A stretch of 64,000 nucleotides of DNA from Acidobacteriota bacterium (GTDB taxonomy: Bacteria > Acidobacteriota > Vicinamibacteria > Vicinamibacterales > UBA2999), in assembly GCA_963169195.1 (NCBI GenBank), contig CAUJDN010000115.1, positions 33,752-97,751 on the forward strand, read 5' to 3'. Positions 37,919-46,286 of the stretch are shown piece by piece (positions within the stretch are counted from its first letter, which is position 1; the number at the start of each line of letters is the position of its first letter). Below the pieces are notes generated by a model. That model was not told where the DNA came from, did no database searches, and was given only the letters and a program-made list of their open reading frames with translations. The translations under genes were made by a program, and so were the position numbers.

Positions 37919-38029
37919 ACGCGGCGTCGCCGCGAGGCCCGATTCTTGCTATAAAGGCCCCGATCAGGTGGGAATTTGCCGGGATTCCGGCAGGGACGTC
38001 GGGGGCTGCGAGTCCCCAGAAAGGCCGCC

Positions 38030-39946
38030 ATGCGCACGCTCATTCGGGACTACTACGACGGACGGGTATCACGCCGGGCTTTCGTGGGCCGCCTGATGGC
38101 CACGGGCCTCACGGCCGCAGCCGCCAGGTCGGTGCTGCAGGCGGCGGATCTCGGCACCCTCGAGGGAGCGGCGGCGGCGCCGGGGACGCTGTTTCGCGGC
38201 ACGGGCGGGGAACTGCTGGTCGAGCAGATCAAGGCCGCCGGCACGCGCTACATCTTCACCAACCCCGGGTCGCTCGAGGTGGCCTTCTTCGATGCCCTCA
38301 TCGACCGGCCCGAGCTCGAGCTCGTCGTCGGCCTGCACGAAGGCATCGTGATCGCCATGGCCGACGCGTATCACAAGGTGTCGCGCCAGCCGGCGTTCGT
38401 CAACGTGCACGCCGCCGTCGGTACCGCGCAGATTGCCGGGCAGATGTACAACGCCCACTTCGACGGGTCCGGCCTGGTCGTGACCGCGGGGATGAGCGAC
38501 AACACGGTGGGCAGCGACGACATGGTCCTGGCGCCGCGGCCGGGCTTCAGCCAGTCCGAGATCAACCGCCAGTTCACGAAGATTGCCTGGGACGTGCGGA
38601 CCGGCGCCTCGACGGCGCTGGCGGCCCGGCGCGCCTACAAGCTTGCCGGCACCGTGCCGGGCGGACCGGTGTACGTGGCGTTCTCGACCGGGGCGCTCAG
38701 CGAATCGGTCGAGGCCCAGGTCCTGCCGCGCGAGGCCTTCCTGGTGGAGGCGCGCCCGCGCGCGGCCGCCGACCAGGTGGAGGCCGCGGCGCGCCGGTTG
38801 ATCGAGGCCAGCCGCCCGTTGCTGCTGCTCGGCGACGAGGTGTTCAAGGCGGATGCCGCCGACGACGCCGTCGCGCTGGCCGAGATGCTGGGCGTGCCCA
38901 TCGTCACGCCCAACCTGCCGGCGTTCAACTACCTGTCGGCGACGCATCCGCTGTACCTGGGCACGCGGGTGGGCGGCGACCGGCCGTATCCGTACGCCGG
39001 CCCCGACCTCATCGTGCAGATCGGCGCGCGCGAGATGCGGGCCAACCAGCTCACCCCCGACCTCACCGCCGCTCGCTACATCGCCATCGGGCTCGAAACG
39101 GACATGATCGGCCGGACGCGCGGGCTCGATCTGGCGGTCGTCGGCGAGGTGAAGGTGACGATCAAGGACCTGGTGGACGCCATCGGCGCGCTCGCGACGA
39201 AGGACCGGATCGCCCGCATCCGCGACGAGCGCCGTGCCGTGGTCACCGCGGCGACAGCGGAGGCGCGGGCCACGCGCCTGGCGCAGGCGCGCAAGGTGTT
39301 CAACCAGACCGTCATCCACCCGGATCAGGTCGGCTACGAGATGGAGCAGGCGCTCGAGGCGAACGCCCTGCTCGTCACCGAGAACGCGCCGGGCCTGGCG
39401 GGCAAGCACGACTTCCTCAGCTACGGCCCGGGTGCGGATCAGAAGCAGAACATCGGCCATGGCGGCGGATCGCTCGGCTGGGGAGTCGGCGCGGCCGTGG
39501 GCGCGAAGCTGGCGGCGCCGGACCGGCAGGTCGTCCTCAGCATCGGCGACGGATCGCTCATGTACAGCGCCGGCGGCTTCTGGTCCATGGCCCGGCACTC
39601 GACGCCGGTGCTCACCGTCGTGTGGAACAACCACAACTACCAGACGGTGAGAAACGGCGCGTATCGCTACAACAAGCGCATGACCGCCACCGGGAAGTTC
39701 CCGGGCCTCTACCTCGGGGATCCCGACATCGACTTCGTCAAGCTGGCCGAGAGCCAGGGCGTGAAGGGCCAGCGCGTGACCAGCGCGGCGGACATCGGCG
39801 CGGCGCTCCGCAAGGGCACCGCCGAGACCCGCGCGGGCCAGCCGTACCTGATCGAGTTCGTGGTGTCGCGGGTCGGCGGCGGCGCCGACTCGACCTGGTA
39901 TCAGAAGGTGCGGCCCGCGGTGAAGGGGGCGCCGGCGACCCGGTAG
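38030..39946 (+). CDS. Tat-exported thiamin-diphosphate enzyme (acetolactate synthase/benzoylformate decarboxylase-like)
   Basis: A 638-residue ThDP enzyme with all three domains: PYR (about 55-220, catalytic Glu in GLHEGIVIAMADAY), central (about 240-370) and PP (about 430-600) with the cofactor motif GDGSLMYSAGGFW ... VVWNNHNYQ. Unusually for this cytoplasmic family it begins with a twin-arginine signal: basic residues, SRRAFVG at 14-20, then a hydrophobic Ala/Leu stretch to about 31. The protein is therefore predicted to fold with cofactor in the cytoplasm and be exported. ATG 38030 has AAGG 6 nt upstream, and a TATAAA box lies about 80 nt upstream. It follows the AcnX genes by 111 bp; product unknown. 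Confidence 0.82.
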   Translation: MRTLIRDYYDGRVSRRAFVGRLMATGLTAAAARSVLQAADLGTLEGAAAAPGTLFRGTGGELLVEQIKAAGTRYIFTNPGSLEVAFFDALIDRPELELVVGLHEGIVIAMADAYHKVSRQPAFVNVHAAVGTAQIAGQMYNAHFDGSGLVVTAGMSDNTVGSDDMVLAPRPGFSQSEINRQFTKIAWDVRTGASTALAARRAYKLAGTVPGGPVYVAFSTGALSESVEAQVLPREAFLVEARPRAAADQVEAAARRLIEASRPLLLLGDEVFKADAADDAVALAEMLGVPIVTPNLPAFNYLSATHPLYLGTRVGGDRPYPYAGPDLIVQIGAREMRANQLTPDLTAARYIAIGLETDMIGRTRGLDLAVVGEVKVTIKDLVDAIGALATKDRIARIRDERRAVVTAATAEARATRLAQARKVFNQTVIHPDQVGYEMEQALEANALLVTENAPGLAGKHDFLSYGPGADQKQNIGHGGGSLGWGVGAAVGAKLAAPDRQVVLSIGDGSLMYSAGGFWSMARHSTPVLTVVWNNHNYQTVRNGAYRYNKRMTATGKFPGLYLGDPDIDFVKLAESQGVKGQRVTSAADIGAALRKGTAETRAGQPYLIEFVVSRVGGGADSTWYQKVRPAVKGAPATR

Positions 39947-40071
39947 CGGGCGTGCGGACCGACAACTTCGTCATCGCCTCCGACGCCAGGTCGTGGTTCT
40001 CCTCGTTCGAGCGCGTGCGGTCGGAGTTGTACCTCGTGGAGGGGGTGAGGTAAGCGCGAACGCTTGCGGGA

Positions 40072-40088
40072 ATCTGATTCAATCAGAT
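40072..40088. promoter_or_regulatory. Palindromic operator of the first TA module
   Basis: ATCTGATT (40072-40079) and AATCAGAT (40081-40088) form a perfect 17-bp palindrome with a single central base. It abuts a possible -10 box (TATCCT, 40088-40093) 6 nt before the antitoxin ATG. Phd-type antitoxins autoregulate by binding such sites. Confidence 0.65.
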
Positions 40089-40099
40089 ATCCTGCGGGG

Positions 40100-40375
40100 A
40101 TGAAGACGCTGTCGGCGACGGACGTGGCCCGGAACTTCAGCGCGGTCCTCGACCGCATCGAGCGGGACCAGGAAGAGGTGGTGCTCGTGCGGAACCGCCG
40201 GCCCGTGGCGCGCCTCGTCCCCGAGCCGCCCGCCGCGGACGCCCTGAGCGTCTTCGGGGACCTGTACCGCACGCTCGATGACAACACCGCCGGGCAGTTG
40301 GCGTTGGCGGTCCGCCGCGCGCGGGCGCGGAGGCGCGGGCGCGTGTCCGAGCTGCGGAACCCATGGGCTGGCTGA
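40100..40375 (+). CDS. Phd/YefM-type antitoxin
   Basis: A 91-residue antitoxin. The N-terminal Phd/YefM DNA-binding domain is clear: MKTLSATDVARNFSAVLDRIERDQEEVVLVRNRRPVARLVP, which forms the dimeric repressor fold; the C-terminal 45 residues are charged and would wrap the toxin. It precedes and overlaps a PIN-domain toxin by 13 nt. The palindrome at 40072-40088 is the likely autoregulatory operator. ATG 40100 is chosen since upstream sequence belongs to the operator. Confidence 0.85.
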   Translation: MKTLSATDVARNFSAVLDRIERDQEEVVLVRNRRPVARLVPEPPAADALSVFGDLYRTLDDNTAGQLALAVRRARARRRGRVSELRNPWAG

Positions 40376-40782
40376 TCGACACGAACCTCTGGATTGCCGT
40401 GGAGCGGGGGACGCTGTCGGCCGCCGACATCCACGCCATCACCCGGCAGGATCCGGTCTACCTGTCGCCAGTCAACGTGGCGGAGCTGCGGTTTGGCATC
40501 GGCCTGCTGCCACCGGGCCGGACCCGGGCCCGTGCTGTCGCGACGCTCGGGCGACTGCGTCGAAAGCCGCAGCTTCGCATCACCACCGACACCGCCGAGA
40601 CGTTCGGCCGACTGGCCGCTGCGATCAAGGCGGCAGGCCGGGATCCGGCTGTGCGCGTCAACGACCTCTGGCTGGCGGCCCAGGCCGTGCACCGCGGGTT
40701 CACGGTTCTGACGTCGAACCCGCGCGACTTTCGCGACGTGCCGGAACTGAAGATGGTCTCGCTGACGCTGCCGAGGCGCTGA
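40363..40782 (+). CDS. vapC: VapC-like PIN-domain toxin
   Basis: A 139-residue PIN-domain ribonuclease. The acidic active-site residues are placed as expected: D6 in LIDTNLWIA, E41 in NVAELRFGI, and D105 in VNDLWLAAQAV, with TSNPRDF supplying the last one. VapC toxins cleave tRNA or rRNA and are neutralised by the partner antitoxin. The start codon lies inside the antitoxin gene. Its stop is 41 nt before kinase K1. A 50-bp copy of the antitoxin/toxin junction reappears at 49470-49520. Confidence 0.85.
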   Translation: MGWLIDTNLWIAVERGTLSAADIHAITRQDPVYLSPVNVAELRFGIGLLPPGRTRARAVATLGRLRRKPQLRITTDTAETFGRLAAAIKAAGRDPAVRVNDLWLAAQAVHRGFTVLTSNPRDFRDVPELKMVSLTLPRR

Positions 40783-40803
40783 GACCGGGCCAGCCAGACC
40801 GAC

Positions 40804-40809
40804 TATAAT
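40804..40809 (+). promoter_or_regulatory. Putative -10 box of kinase K1
   Basis: Perfect TATAAT, 14 nt before ATG 40824. The following 16 bp and the coding start are identical to K3, where the same position reads CATGAT (50269-50274), so the two copies may differ in promoter strength. Confidence 0.5.
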
Positions 40810-40823
40810 CCGCGCACACGCCG

Positions 40824-43519
40824 ATGGCGGTGAGCGCCGGAACACGGCTCGGCCCCTACGAAGTGTCGGCCCCCCTTGGGGCCGGCGGCATGGGCGAGGT
40901 GTACCGCGCGCGCGATACGCGCCTCGGCCGCGACGTCGCCGTCAAGGTGCTGCCGGCGGACGTGGCCCGCGACGCGGACCGCCGCGCCCGGTTCGAGCGC
41001 GAAGCCCACGCGGTAGCAGCTCTCTCGCACCCCAATATCCTCGCCCTCTTCGACATCGGCCTCGACGGCGACACGCTCTTCGTGGTCACCGAACTCCTGG
41101 ACGGCGAGACGCTCGCCGATCGCCTGCGGCAGGGCGCGCTGCCGGTGCGCAAGGCGGTGGACATCGCGGTCGCGATCGCGCGCGGACTCGGCGCGGCGCA
41201 CGAGAAGGGCATCGCGCACCGGGACCTGAAGCCCGCCAACATCTTCCTGCTGGCCGACGGCCAGGTGAAGATTCTCGACTTCGGCCTCGCAAAGCTCCAA
41301 GACCCCAAGACCCCAAGACCTCAAGACCCCAAGACCTCAAGACCCCAGGACCTCAAGACCTCAGCGCCTCGCCCACCGTCGCGTCTCCGGAACCGACCGC
41401 GCGAGGCATCATCCTGGGGACAGCCGGGTACATGGCGCCGGAGCAGATTCGCGGCCAGCCGGTGGACGGTCGCGCGGACCTCTTCGCCCTCGGCGTGGTG
41501 CTCTACGAGATGCTCACCGGCGCGCGCGCCTTCGCGCGTGAGACGACGGCGGAGACGCTGACGGCGATCCTGAAGGAGGACCCGCCCGACCTGACGACGG
41601 CCCGCGCGGACCTGCCGCCCGCGATCGAGCGCATCGTCCGCCACGCGCTGGAGAAGAATCCGACGGAGCGGTTCCAGACGGCGCGCGATGTCGCGTTTGC
41701 GCTCGAGGCGCTTGGCGGGAGCGGGGCGGCATCCGGCGCCGGGGTGAGGGTGAAGGCCACGTCTGCGTGGAGCCTGCGCGGCCCGCGCGTGGCGTGGACC
41801 GCAGCCGTCACCGGACTTGGCGTGGCCGCGCTGGCGCTTGCGTCGGTTGCGATGCGGCAGGCACCGCGGGAAGCCGGCGCGGCCGACGAGTGGGTCGGGG
41901 AGCTGCTGGGCGGATCCACCGTGGCGTTCGCCCCCAGGGTGTCGCCGGATGGCCGCACCGTGGCGTTTCACGCCATGGTGGACGATCTCACGCAGATTGC
42001 CGTCATGCGGCCCGACACGGGCAATTGGCGGGTGTTGACCGCGGACCGCTCCATCGGCGCCGTGGGGGGGTTCACGTGGTCGAGCGATGGCAACACGATC
42101 TTCTTCGACCGCGTGTTGGACGGCCCGCGTGGCGTCTTCGCCGTGCCGATGCTCGGCGGCGACGAACGGCTCGTCCTCGAGAATGCGATGTGGCCCGTCG
42201 CCGTCGGCGACGGCACGCTCCTGGTCACGCGCTACGACGCCAACGGCGTCTGGCAGCTTCACCGGTTCTGGCCCGAGACCGGGGCCGTCGACGCCCTCGG
42301 CGTGCGCTTTCCCTGGGTGTTCCCCTCGGCCGCCGTCCGGGTCGTTCCGGGCGGCCGGGAAGCGGTGTTCTTCGGGACGCCCGAGTCCGAACCCGAGGCG
42401 CCGCCGCATCTGCACGTGATGGACCTGGCCACGGCCCGCACGAGGCGCCTGGCGCCCGGACTGGCGATCCCTTCCTTCGCCTGGCAGTTCCCGCTGGCCG
42501 TGACGCCAGACGCACGCTGGGTGCTCTTCGACCTGCCGGCCGGCACTGCGCATCGCATTGTCGCCGTTCCCGCCGACGGCTCGGCCGGGATGCGAACCCT
42601 GTTGTACTTGACGGCGCGGCCGCTGTCCCTGGATGTGGCCAACGATGGCAGCCTGTACGTGGATCAGATCGATCAGCCCAGCGAGATACTGCGCCACGAT
42701 GCGGCCGAAGGCCGCGTGGACAGGTCCCCAATGCCCAGCACCGCTCTGGAGAGCGAGTCGTTGCTGGCGCTGCCCGATGGACGGCTGCTGGTGGGGATGC
42801 GAATCTCGGGGCGCCGGCGCCTGATGGCCACGGATTTCGGCGGCGTCCCCACCCCGTTCGTCCAGACCGACGAGGAAACGGCCGGTCCGACGGCGCTGCT
42901 GGGACGAGACAGGGTCGTGTTGACGCTCGGTTCGCCGGGCACTCAAGTGCTGGCGGTGGTCCGGATCGCTGACGGCCGGGTGGTCAGTCGTCTGGAGGGC
43001 GTACGCCCGGACGCCATGGGCGACCTCAGTGGATCGGCCGACGGCAGGACCCTGTACTTCACCATGGACGGAGCCGCGTGGACGATTCCGGTCGAGGGCG
43101 GTGCCCCTCGGCGCCTGGCGGAGGCCAACGGACTGTCGCTCGATCCCGCAGGGCGTTACCTCCTGACATCGCTTCACCGCCCCGATGGTGTGCACCTCGT
43201 ACGCGTGTCGCTGGCGGGTGCGCCAGACGAGCCCCTGCGCCTTCCGAAGGGACCACTCCATGTCTCGACGAGGCCCCTCACGGCCGGGGGCATCGCCGCG
43301 GATGGCCGCATCGTGATTCGAGTCGCCCGCGCCGACTCGTGGTTCTGGTACCCCGCAATCCTCGACCCATCGACTGGCACGTTCAGGGTCCCGCCCTTCG
43401 AACTCGATCAGGACATCACGCACGCACAGTGGGACGCGCAGGGACGCCTGGTGGCCATCGCGCGCCGCGCCCAGGCCAGTCTCTGGCGCTTCAGGCCCGT
43501 GTCGTCCCCCCTTCCGTGA
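40824..43519 (+). pseudogene. Kinase K1: serine/threonine kinase with propeller, frameshifted in its 8-bp repeat (possible phase-OFF allele)
   Basis: The 5' part encodes a Hanks-type kinase lobe: [13 protein letters not shown] glycine loop, VAVKVL lysine, HRDLKPAN catalytic loop and [10 protein letters not shown]. The frame then enters eight 8-bp repeats (41299-41362) and shifts, giving a stop at 41561. The rest of the protein continues without a stop in another frame to 43519: [10 protein letters not shown], the C-lobe, one transmembrane helix and a PD40/TolB-like propeller of about 550 residues. Loss of one repeat unit would restore a protein of about 895 residues like K3 and K4. The clean 2.1-kb downstream frame argues for recent or reversible inactivation. 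Assembly error in the repeat is the alternative. Confidence 0.8.
41299..41362 (+). repeat. 8-bp repeat array in K1, n = 8
   Basis: Eight units: AAGACCCC, AAGACCCC, AAGACCTC, AAGACCCC, AAGACCTC, AAGACCCC, AGGACCTC, AAGACCTC. It is flanked by AAGCTCC and AGCGCCTCGCCC. Sixty-four bases leave the frame out of register with the downstream kinase sequence. Confidence 0.95.
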
Positions 43520-43587
43520 GGACGCCCCTGGGCAGTCCCTGCTTCCGGCGGTTGCGCCCCTCGGCCGGGTGCGGTACCGTAGGCGCC

Positions 43588-44088
43588 ATGTCACCGGGCG
43601 TGACGCTGATCGATCGCTTGCGGGCGGCCTCGGCCGGCATATCCGGGGTGCGGCTGGCGTTCCTGTTCGGCAGCCGCGCACGCGGGCAGGCGCGGCGCGA
43701 CAGCGATATCGACGTGGCCGTGCTGCTGGACGAGGAAGCGGCCCGCGCCGATCGCGGCGCCACGATTCGGCAGGTGGCCGCGGAGCTCGGGCGAACGGTG
43801 TCGGCGGCGCACCTGGACCTGGTCGTGTTGAACGATGCGCCCGCACTGTTGCGGCAGCGTGTCCTCCGCGATGGCATCGTCCTGTACCAACGCTCACCCG
43901 CAGATCGGGTGCGGTTCGCCGTGAAGGCCATCCGTGACTACCAGGATGGGCAGATTCGGCGGGAGCGGTTCACGCGCGCGCGCATTCGGAAACTGGGGGC
44001 GCAGTCGGACGATGGTGGATCGCGAGATCTTCTCGAGAAGGCTCGAGGCGTTGCACGGCTACTTGAGCCGGCTTCGCGCCTTCCGTGA
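43588..44088 (+). CDS. mntA: MntA-like minimal nucleotidyltransferase (antitoxin)
   Basis: A 166-residue protein with the minimal nucleotidyltransferase signature FLFGSRARGQARRDSDIDVAVLLD (GSx10DxD, residues about 29-52) and a third acidic position in LDLVVLND. In type VII HepT/MntA systems this protein neutralises the HEPN toxin by adding AMP to it. The last 26 codons overlap the toxin gene in a different frame, a compact arrangement. It follows K1 by 68 bp. Confidence 0.85.
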   Translation: MSPGVTLIDRLRAASAGISGVRLAFLFGSRARGQARRDSDIDVAVLLDEEAARADRGATIRQVAAELGRTVSAAHLDLVVLNDAPALLRQRVLRDGIVLYQRSPADRVRFAVKAIRDYQDGQIRRERFTRARIRKLGAQSDDGGSRDLLEKARGVARLLEPASRLP

Positions 44089-44449
44089 CGTCGAGGAAGC
44101 GGAGTTCGTGCGGGAGCCGGCGCTGCATCACCTGGCCGAGCGCTACCTCCACCTGGCGGTGGAGGCCTGCCTCGATCTGGCCAATCACTGGATTGCGGAG
44201 GCGTCGCTGCCGACGCCCGACGCCAATCGCGACACGTTTACCGTGCTCGAATCAGCCGGCGAGATCCCACCGGGCCTGGCCGAGCGCCTCCGCGGCTGGG
44301 CGGGCTTTCGCAACATCCTGGTCCACGAGTATTTGGCCATCGATCACGCCATCGCGTACCGTGCGATTCGCGACGAATTGGACGACCTGAGCGCCCTGGC
44401 GGCGTGGGCCTACGGCAAGATCGCCGCGGAGGGCGGCGGCCGGGTCTGA
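44012..44449 (+). CDS. hepT: HepT-like HEPN toxin
   Basis: A 145-residue HEPN-family RNase. The catalytic motif RNILVHEY (R-x4-H-x-Y, about residues 104-111) is intact, in a helical protein with the typical AVEACLDLANHWIA helix. ATG 44012 is inside the MntA gene. The Tyr in the motif is the residue that MntA partners modify in characterised systems. The stop is only 4 nt before a truncated kinase start. Confidence 0.85.
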   Translation: MVDREIFSRRLEALHGYLSRLRAFRDVEEAEFVREPALHHLAERYLHLAVEACLDLANHWIAEASLPTPDANRDTFTVLESAGEIPPGLAERLRGWAGFRNILVHEYLAIDHAIAYRAIRDELDDLSALAAWAYGKIAAEGGGRV

Positions 44450-44453
44450 CGGG

Positions 44454-44521
44454 ATGCTGACCCCTGGCACACGGCTCGGCCCCTACGAGATCGCGTCCCC
44501 GCTCGGGGCGGGCGGCATGGG
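44454..44521 (+). pseudogene. Remnant of a kinase gene start (glycine-loop fragment)
   Basis: The first 22-23 codons of a kinase like K1-K5 ([23 protein letters not shown]) break off immediately after the GAGGMG glycine loop. From there the sequence continues into a stretch of about 70 bp that is repeated near 54136-54207, also after a decayed kinase start. Confidence 0.8.
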
Positions 44522-44594
44522 AAGTGGGTGCCGCCACGGCGGATGCGCTCCGGCAATGGCATGAGCGTGAGTGGCTGCCCTGCCAGCGCGCGTC
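44522..44594 (+). repeat. Duplicated 70-bp segment, copy 1
   Basis: Closely matches 54135-54207 (shared stretches such as GCGCTCCGGCAATGG and ATGAGCGTGAGTGGCTGCCCT). In both places it follows a decayed kinase start and precedes the 3' end of a minus-strand Phd/VapC module. In one frame it reads LRQWxEREWLPxQRA, of no family I recognise. Confidence 0.75.
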
Positions 44595-44609
44595 ACGGGC
44601 ACGCCTCTG

Positions 44610-45044
44610 TCATGTCGGCCACATCCCCGCGCGGGTCGTGGCGAGCCGCCACGGCGTGATCAGCCCGGACCGCAGCATCGCCCGATCGTGCGTGAGCACC
44701 GGGCAGCCTTCGATGCGTGCGGTGCTGACAATGATGCGGTCGGCGGGGTCGCGTCGGAACGACGAAGGCAGCTGGGTGATGTCACTGGCCACCGCGGGCG
44801 TCAGCCGCAGCAACCGCACGGTTCGGAGGTCGGCGGCGCGCGCCAGCCACCGATCCAGGGGGAGCCTCAGCTGCAGCCGCTGCAGCATGACCAGCGTCGC
44901 GACCTCCCAGAGGCTGATGTCGCACAGGCACGGACGGTGTTCCGGCGGACACTCGTCGAGATGGCGCCGAGTCGCCTCAGGCAGCTTCGCGTCGCCGTTG
45001 ATCCACCACACCCAGGCGTGGGTGTCGAGCAAGGGCGACGTCAC
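44610..45044 (-). CDS. vapC: VapC-like PIN-domain toxin
   Basis: A 144-residue PIN-domain toxin of the group that starts LLDTHAWVWW (D7), with E47 in ISLWEVATL, the FRRDPADRIIVSTARIEG segment carrying the third acidic residues, and VLTHDRAM. This subgroup usually pairs with Phd-type antitoxins, as here. It overlaps the antitoxin gene by 4 nt. The module is in opposite orientation to the flanking kinases. Confidence 0.88.
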   Translation of the reverse strand: MTSPLLDTHAWVWWINGDAKLPEATRRHLDECPPEHRPCLCDISLWEVATLVMLQRLQLRLPLDRWLARAADLRTVRLLRLTPAVASDITQLPSSFRRDPADRIIVSTARIEGCPVLTHDRAMLRSGLITPWRLATTRAGMWPT

Positions 45045-45274
45045 TTCTTCAGCGCCTCGATGTCGGAATCGTCAAGGGCCGGGGCGAGCGGCCGCTGGTA
45101 CTTCACGACGGATCCGCGCAGCGCGATCCAGGGCTTCTGGTCCTCGTGTCCGGCCGGGACCACCCGCGCCACGACCTTGCCGCGCTTGGTGATGGTCACC
45201 GTCTCGCGCCGCGCCTGCACCTGGTCGAGGATGGCGAGGCAGCGCGCCTTGAAGTCCGTCGCGGTAATCTGCAT
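45041..45274 (-). CDS. Phd/YefM-type antitoxin
   Basis: A 77-residue antitoxin with the Phd/YefM domain MQITATDFKARCLAILDQVQARRETVTITKRGKVVARVVP and a charged tail ending LDDSDIEALKK. An AATACT box (45281-45286 on the plus strand as AGTATT) lies 6 nt before the ATG, leaving no room for a ribosome binding site. It would repress its own operon and neutralise the PIN toxin at 44610-45044. Confidence 0.87.
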   Translation of the reverse strand: MQITATDFKARCLAILDQVQARRETVTITKRGKVVARVVPAGHEDQKPWIALRGSVVKYQRPLAPALDDSDIEALKK

Positions 45275-45333
45275 ATGACCAGTATTGAGGACCAGTCAGC
45301 GCCGGGTCAAGACCGGCGGATCCTCACCGGCGC

Positions 45334-45450
45334 GTGGCCGGCCCGCTGAGCGGCCAGGTCGTCGCCGTCGCCAACATCGGCCGCGAGTCGGCAGTTGGGC
45401 GCCCCACGGTGCAGCGCTCCTTCGACGTCCTCGTGGATCGTGTGTGGCGA
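45334..45450 (+). pseudogene. Remnant of an AAA/DUF4143 ATPase gene
   Basis: Translation gives GPLSGQVVAVANIGRESAVGRPTVQRSFDVLVD, which is the winged-helix linker region of AAA_14/DUF4143 ATPases (compare NLLNVADLARSLSVSSHTVNASLDVLE in the intact gene at 47605-48780). Only this 110-bp piece survives; it has no start, Walker motifs or C-terminus. Confidence 0.65.
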
Positions 45451-45481
45451 CATGAACACCGTCATCGCGCCCGAGGGCCCG

Positions 45482-45767
45482 GCAGCGGCATCTCAGCCGC
45501 GGCGTGTGGTTCAGGCTGCGGCGTGTCCTGGCGGGCGCGGAGCGGGCCTTCGTCATCTCCGACGACGAGGCCAGGATCCTGGAGGCCGAGGGGTATCCCC
45601 TGGCCGACGTCGGGGCACAGATCGCCCCACCGAAGACAATCCTGAACGTGCCCCTGGCTCGGGCGGCGCAACCGGCATCGGCGCGGGAGGTGCCTGTCGC
45701 GTTGAGCGCGGCCCTTCTGCAGGCTTCGAGCCTCGCGCTGGTGCCGTTCGACGAGGCAGACGGTTGA
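45482..45767 (+). pseudogene. Truncated copy of the unknown gene at 53723
   Basis: This 285-bp stretch is nearly identical to 53794-54079. It encodes VWFRLRRVLAGAERAFVISDDEARILEAEGYPLADVGAQ... to ...LALVPFDEADG, lacking the first 30 or so residues of the complete gene and the partner nucleotidyltransferase start. It is a recent duplication whose 5' end is joined to the ATPase remnant. Confidence 0.85.
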
Positions 45768-45868
45768 GCATGCTCGGGCGCATCGTCCACCAGCAGGTCG
45801 ATGTCCTTGGTGAAGCGGCCGGCGCCAGCCCGCCGGGAGCCGACAGACTTCACGGTCTTGCTTATACG
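45768..45868 (-). pseudogene. Remnant of a nucleotidyltransferase gene
   Basis: On the minus strand the sequence reads TVKSVGSRRAGAGRFTKDIDLLVDDAPEH, the G-S ... T-K-D-I-D-L-L-V core of AbiEii-type or similar nucleotidyltransferases. There is no start or C-terminus, so this is one more fragment in the mosaic. Confidence 0.6.
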
Positions 45869-45897
45869 GCCCGACGCTATGATCGGCGCGAACGGCG

Positions 45898-45966
45898 ATG
45901 ACACTGACCTCGGGTGCCCGGGTCGGTCCCTGCAACGTCGTCGGCCCCCTTGGGGCCGGCGCATAG
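45898..45966 (+). pseudogene. Remnant of a kinase gene start
   Basis: A second decayed kinase N-terminus, MTLTSGARVGPCNVVGPLGAGA then a TAG stop. As at 44454 and 54085 it is cut at the glycine-rich loop, and a TA module begins 12 nt later. Confidence 0.75.
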
Positions 45967-45977
45967 GGGTGTAGTGC

Positions 45978-46286
45978 ATGACAACCATCGCCTCACGAAC
46001 GCTCGCGGCCAAGCCTGGTGCGCTCTGGGAGGCACTCGACCGCGAGGGTGCCGTCGTGATCACGAAGGACGGCGTGCCGCGGAGCATCATGATCCCCACG
46101 AGCGACGTGACGCTCCTCGAAGATGTTCAGGAAATCGTGTTCGCCCGCGCCCGCGAGGCGGTCCGCGCGATCCGGGCGCGCGCGACGAGGCGCGGCGCGA
46201 CGTGGCTGACACGCCGGTCTGGGTGCTCGACACGAACGTTCTGGTGTCGGGCCTGCTCTCGCCACTCGGACCGCCCGGGCGATTGA
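45978..46286 (+). CDS. Phd-like antitoxin
   Basis: A 102-residue protein whose first 70 residues look like a Phd/YefM-type or related antitoxin domain (MTTIASRTLAAKPGALWEALDREGAVVITKDGVPRSIMIP, then a long basic helix). The last 30 codons overlap the PIN gene in another frame, so the natural C-terminus may be partly dictated by the toxin sequence. It lies directly after a kinase remnant. Confidence 0.7.
   Translation: MTTIASRTLAAKPGALWEALDREGAVVITKDGVPRSIMIPTSDVTLLEDVQEIVFARAREAVRAIRARATRRGATWLTRRSGCSTRTFWCRACSRHSDRPGD

Noticed and set aside
39952..40053. A 33-codon frame (VRTDNFVIASDARSWF...) between the ThDP enzyme and the TA module
   Set aside because: It overlaps no conserved domain, has a poor start and may be a remnant or chance frame; too short to support.
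37915..40053. A 712-codon frame overlapping the ThDP enzyme
   Set aside because: Arg/Gly-rich shadow in another frame; the ThDP enzyme frame contains the cofactor motif and Tat signal.
41299..41362. Treating the K1 frameshift simply as a sequencing error
   Set aside because: Possible and not excludable, but the shift is located exactly in a tandem repeat whose copy number differs between all paralogues, and its register follows the expected modulo-3 rule, so a biological cause deserves testing first.
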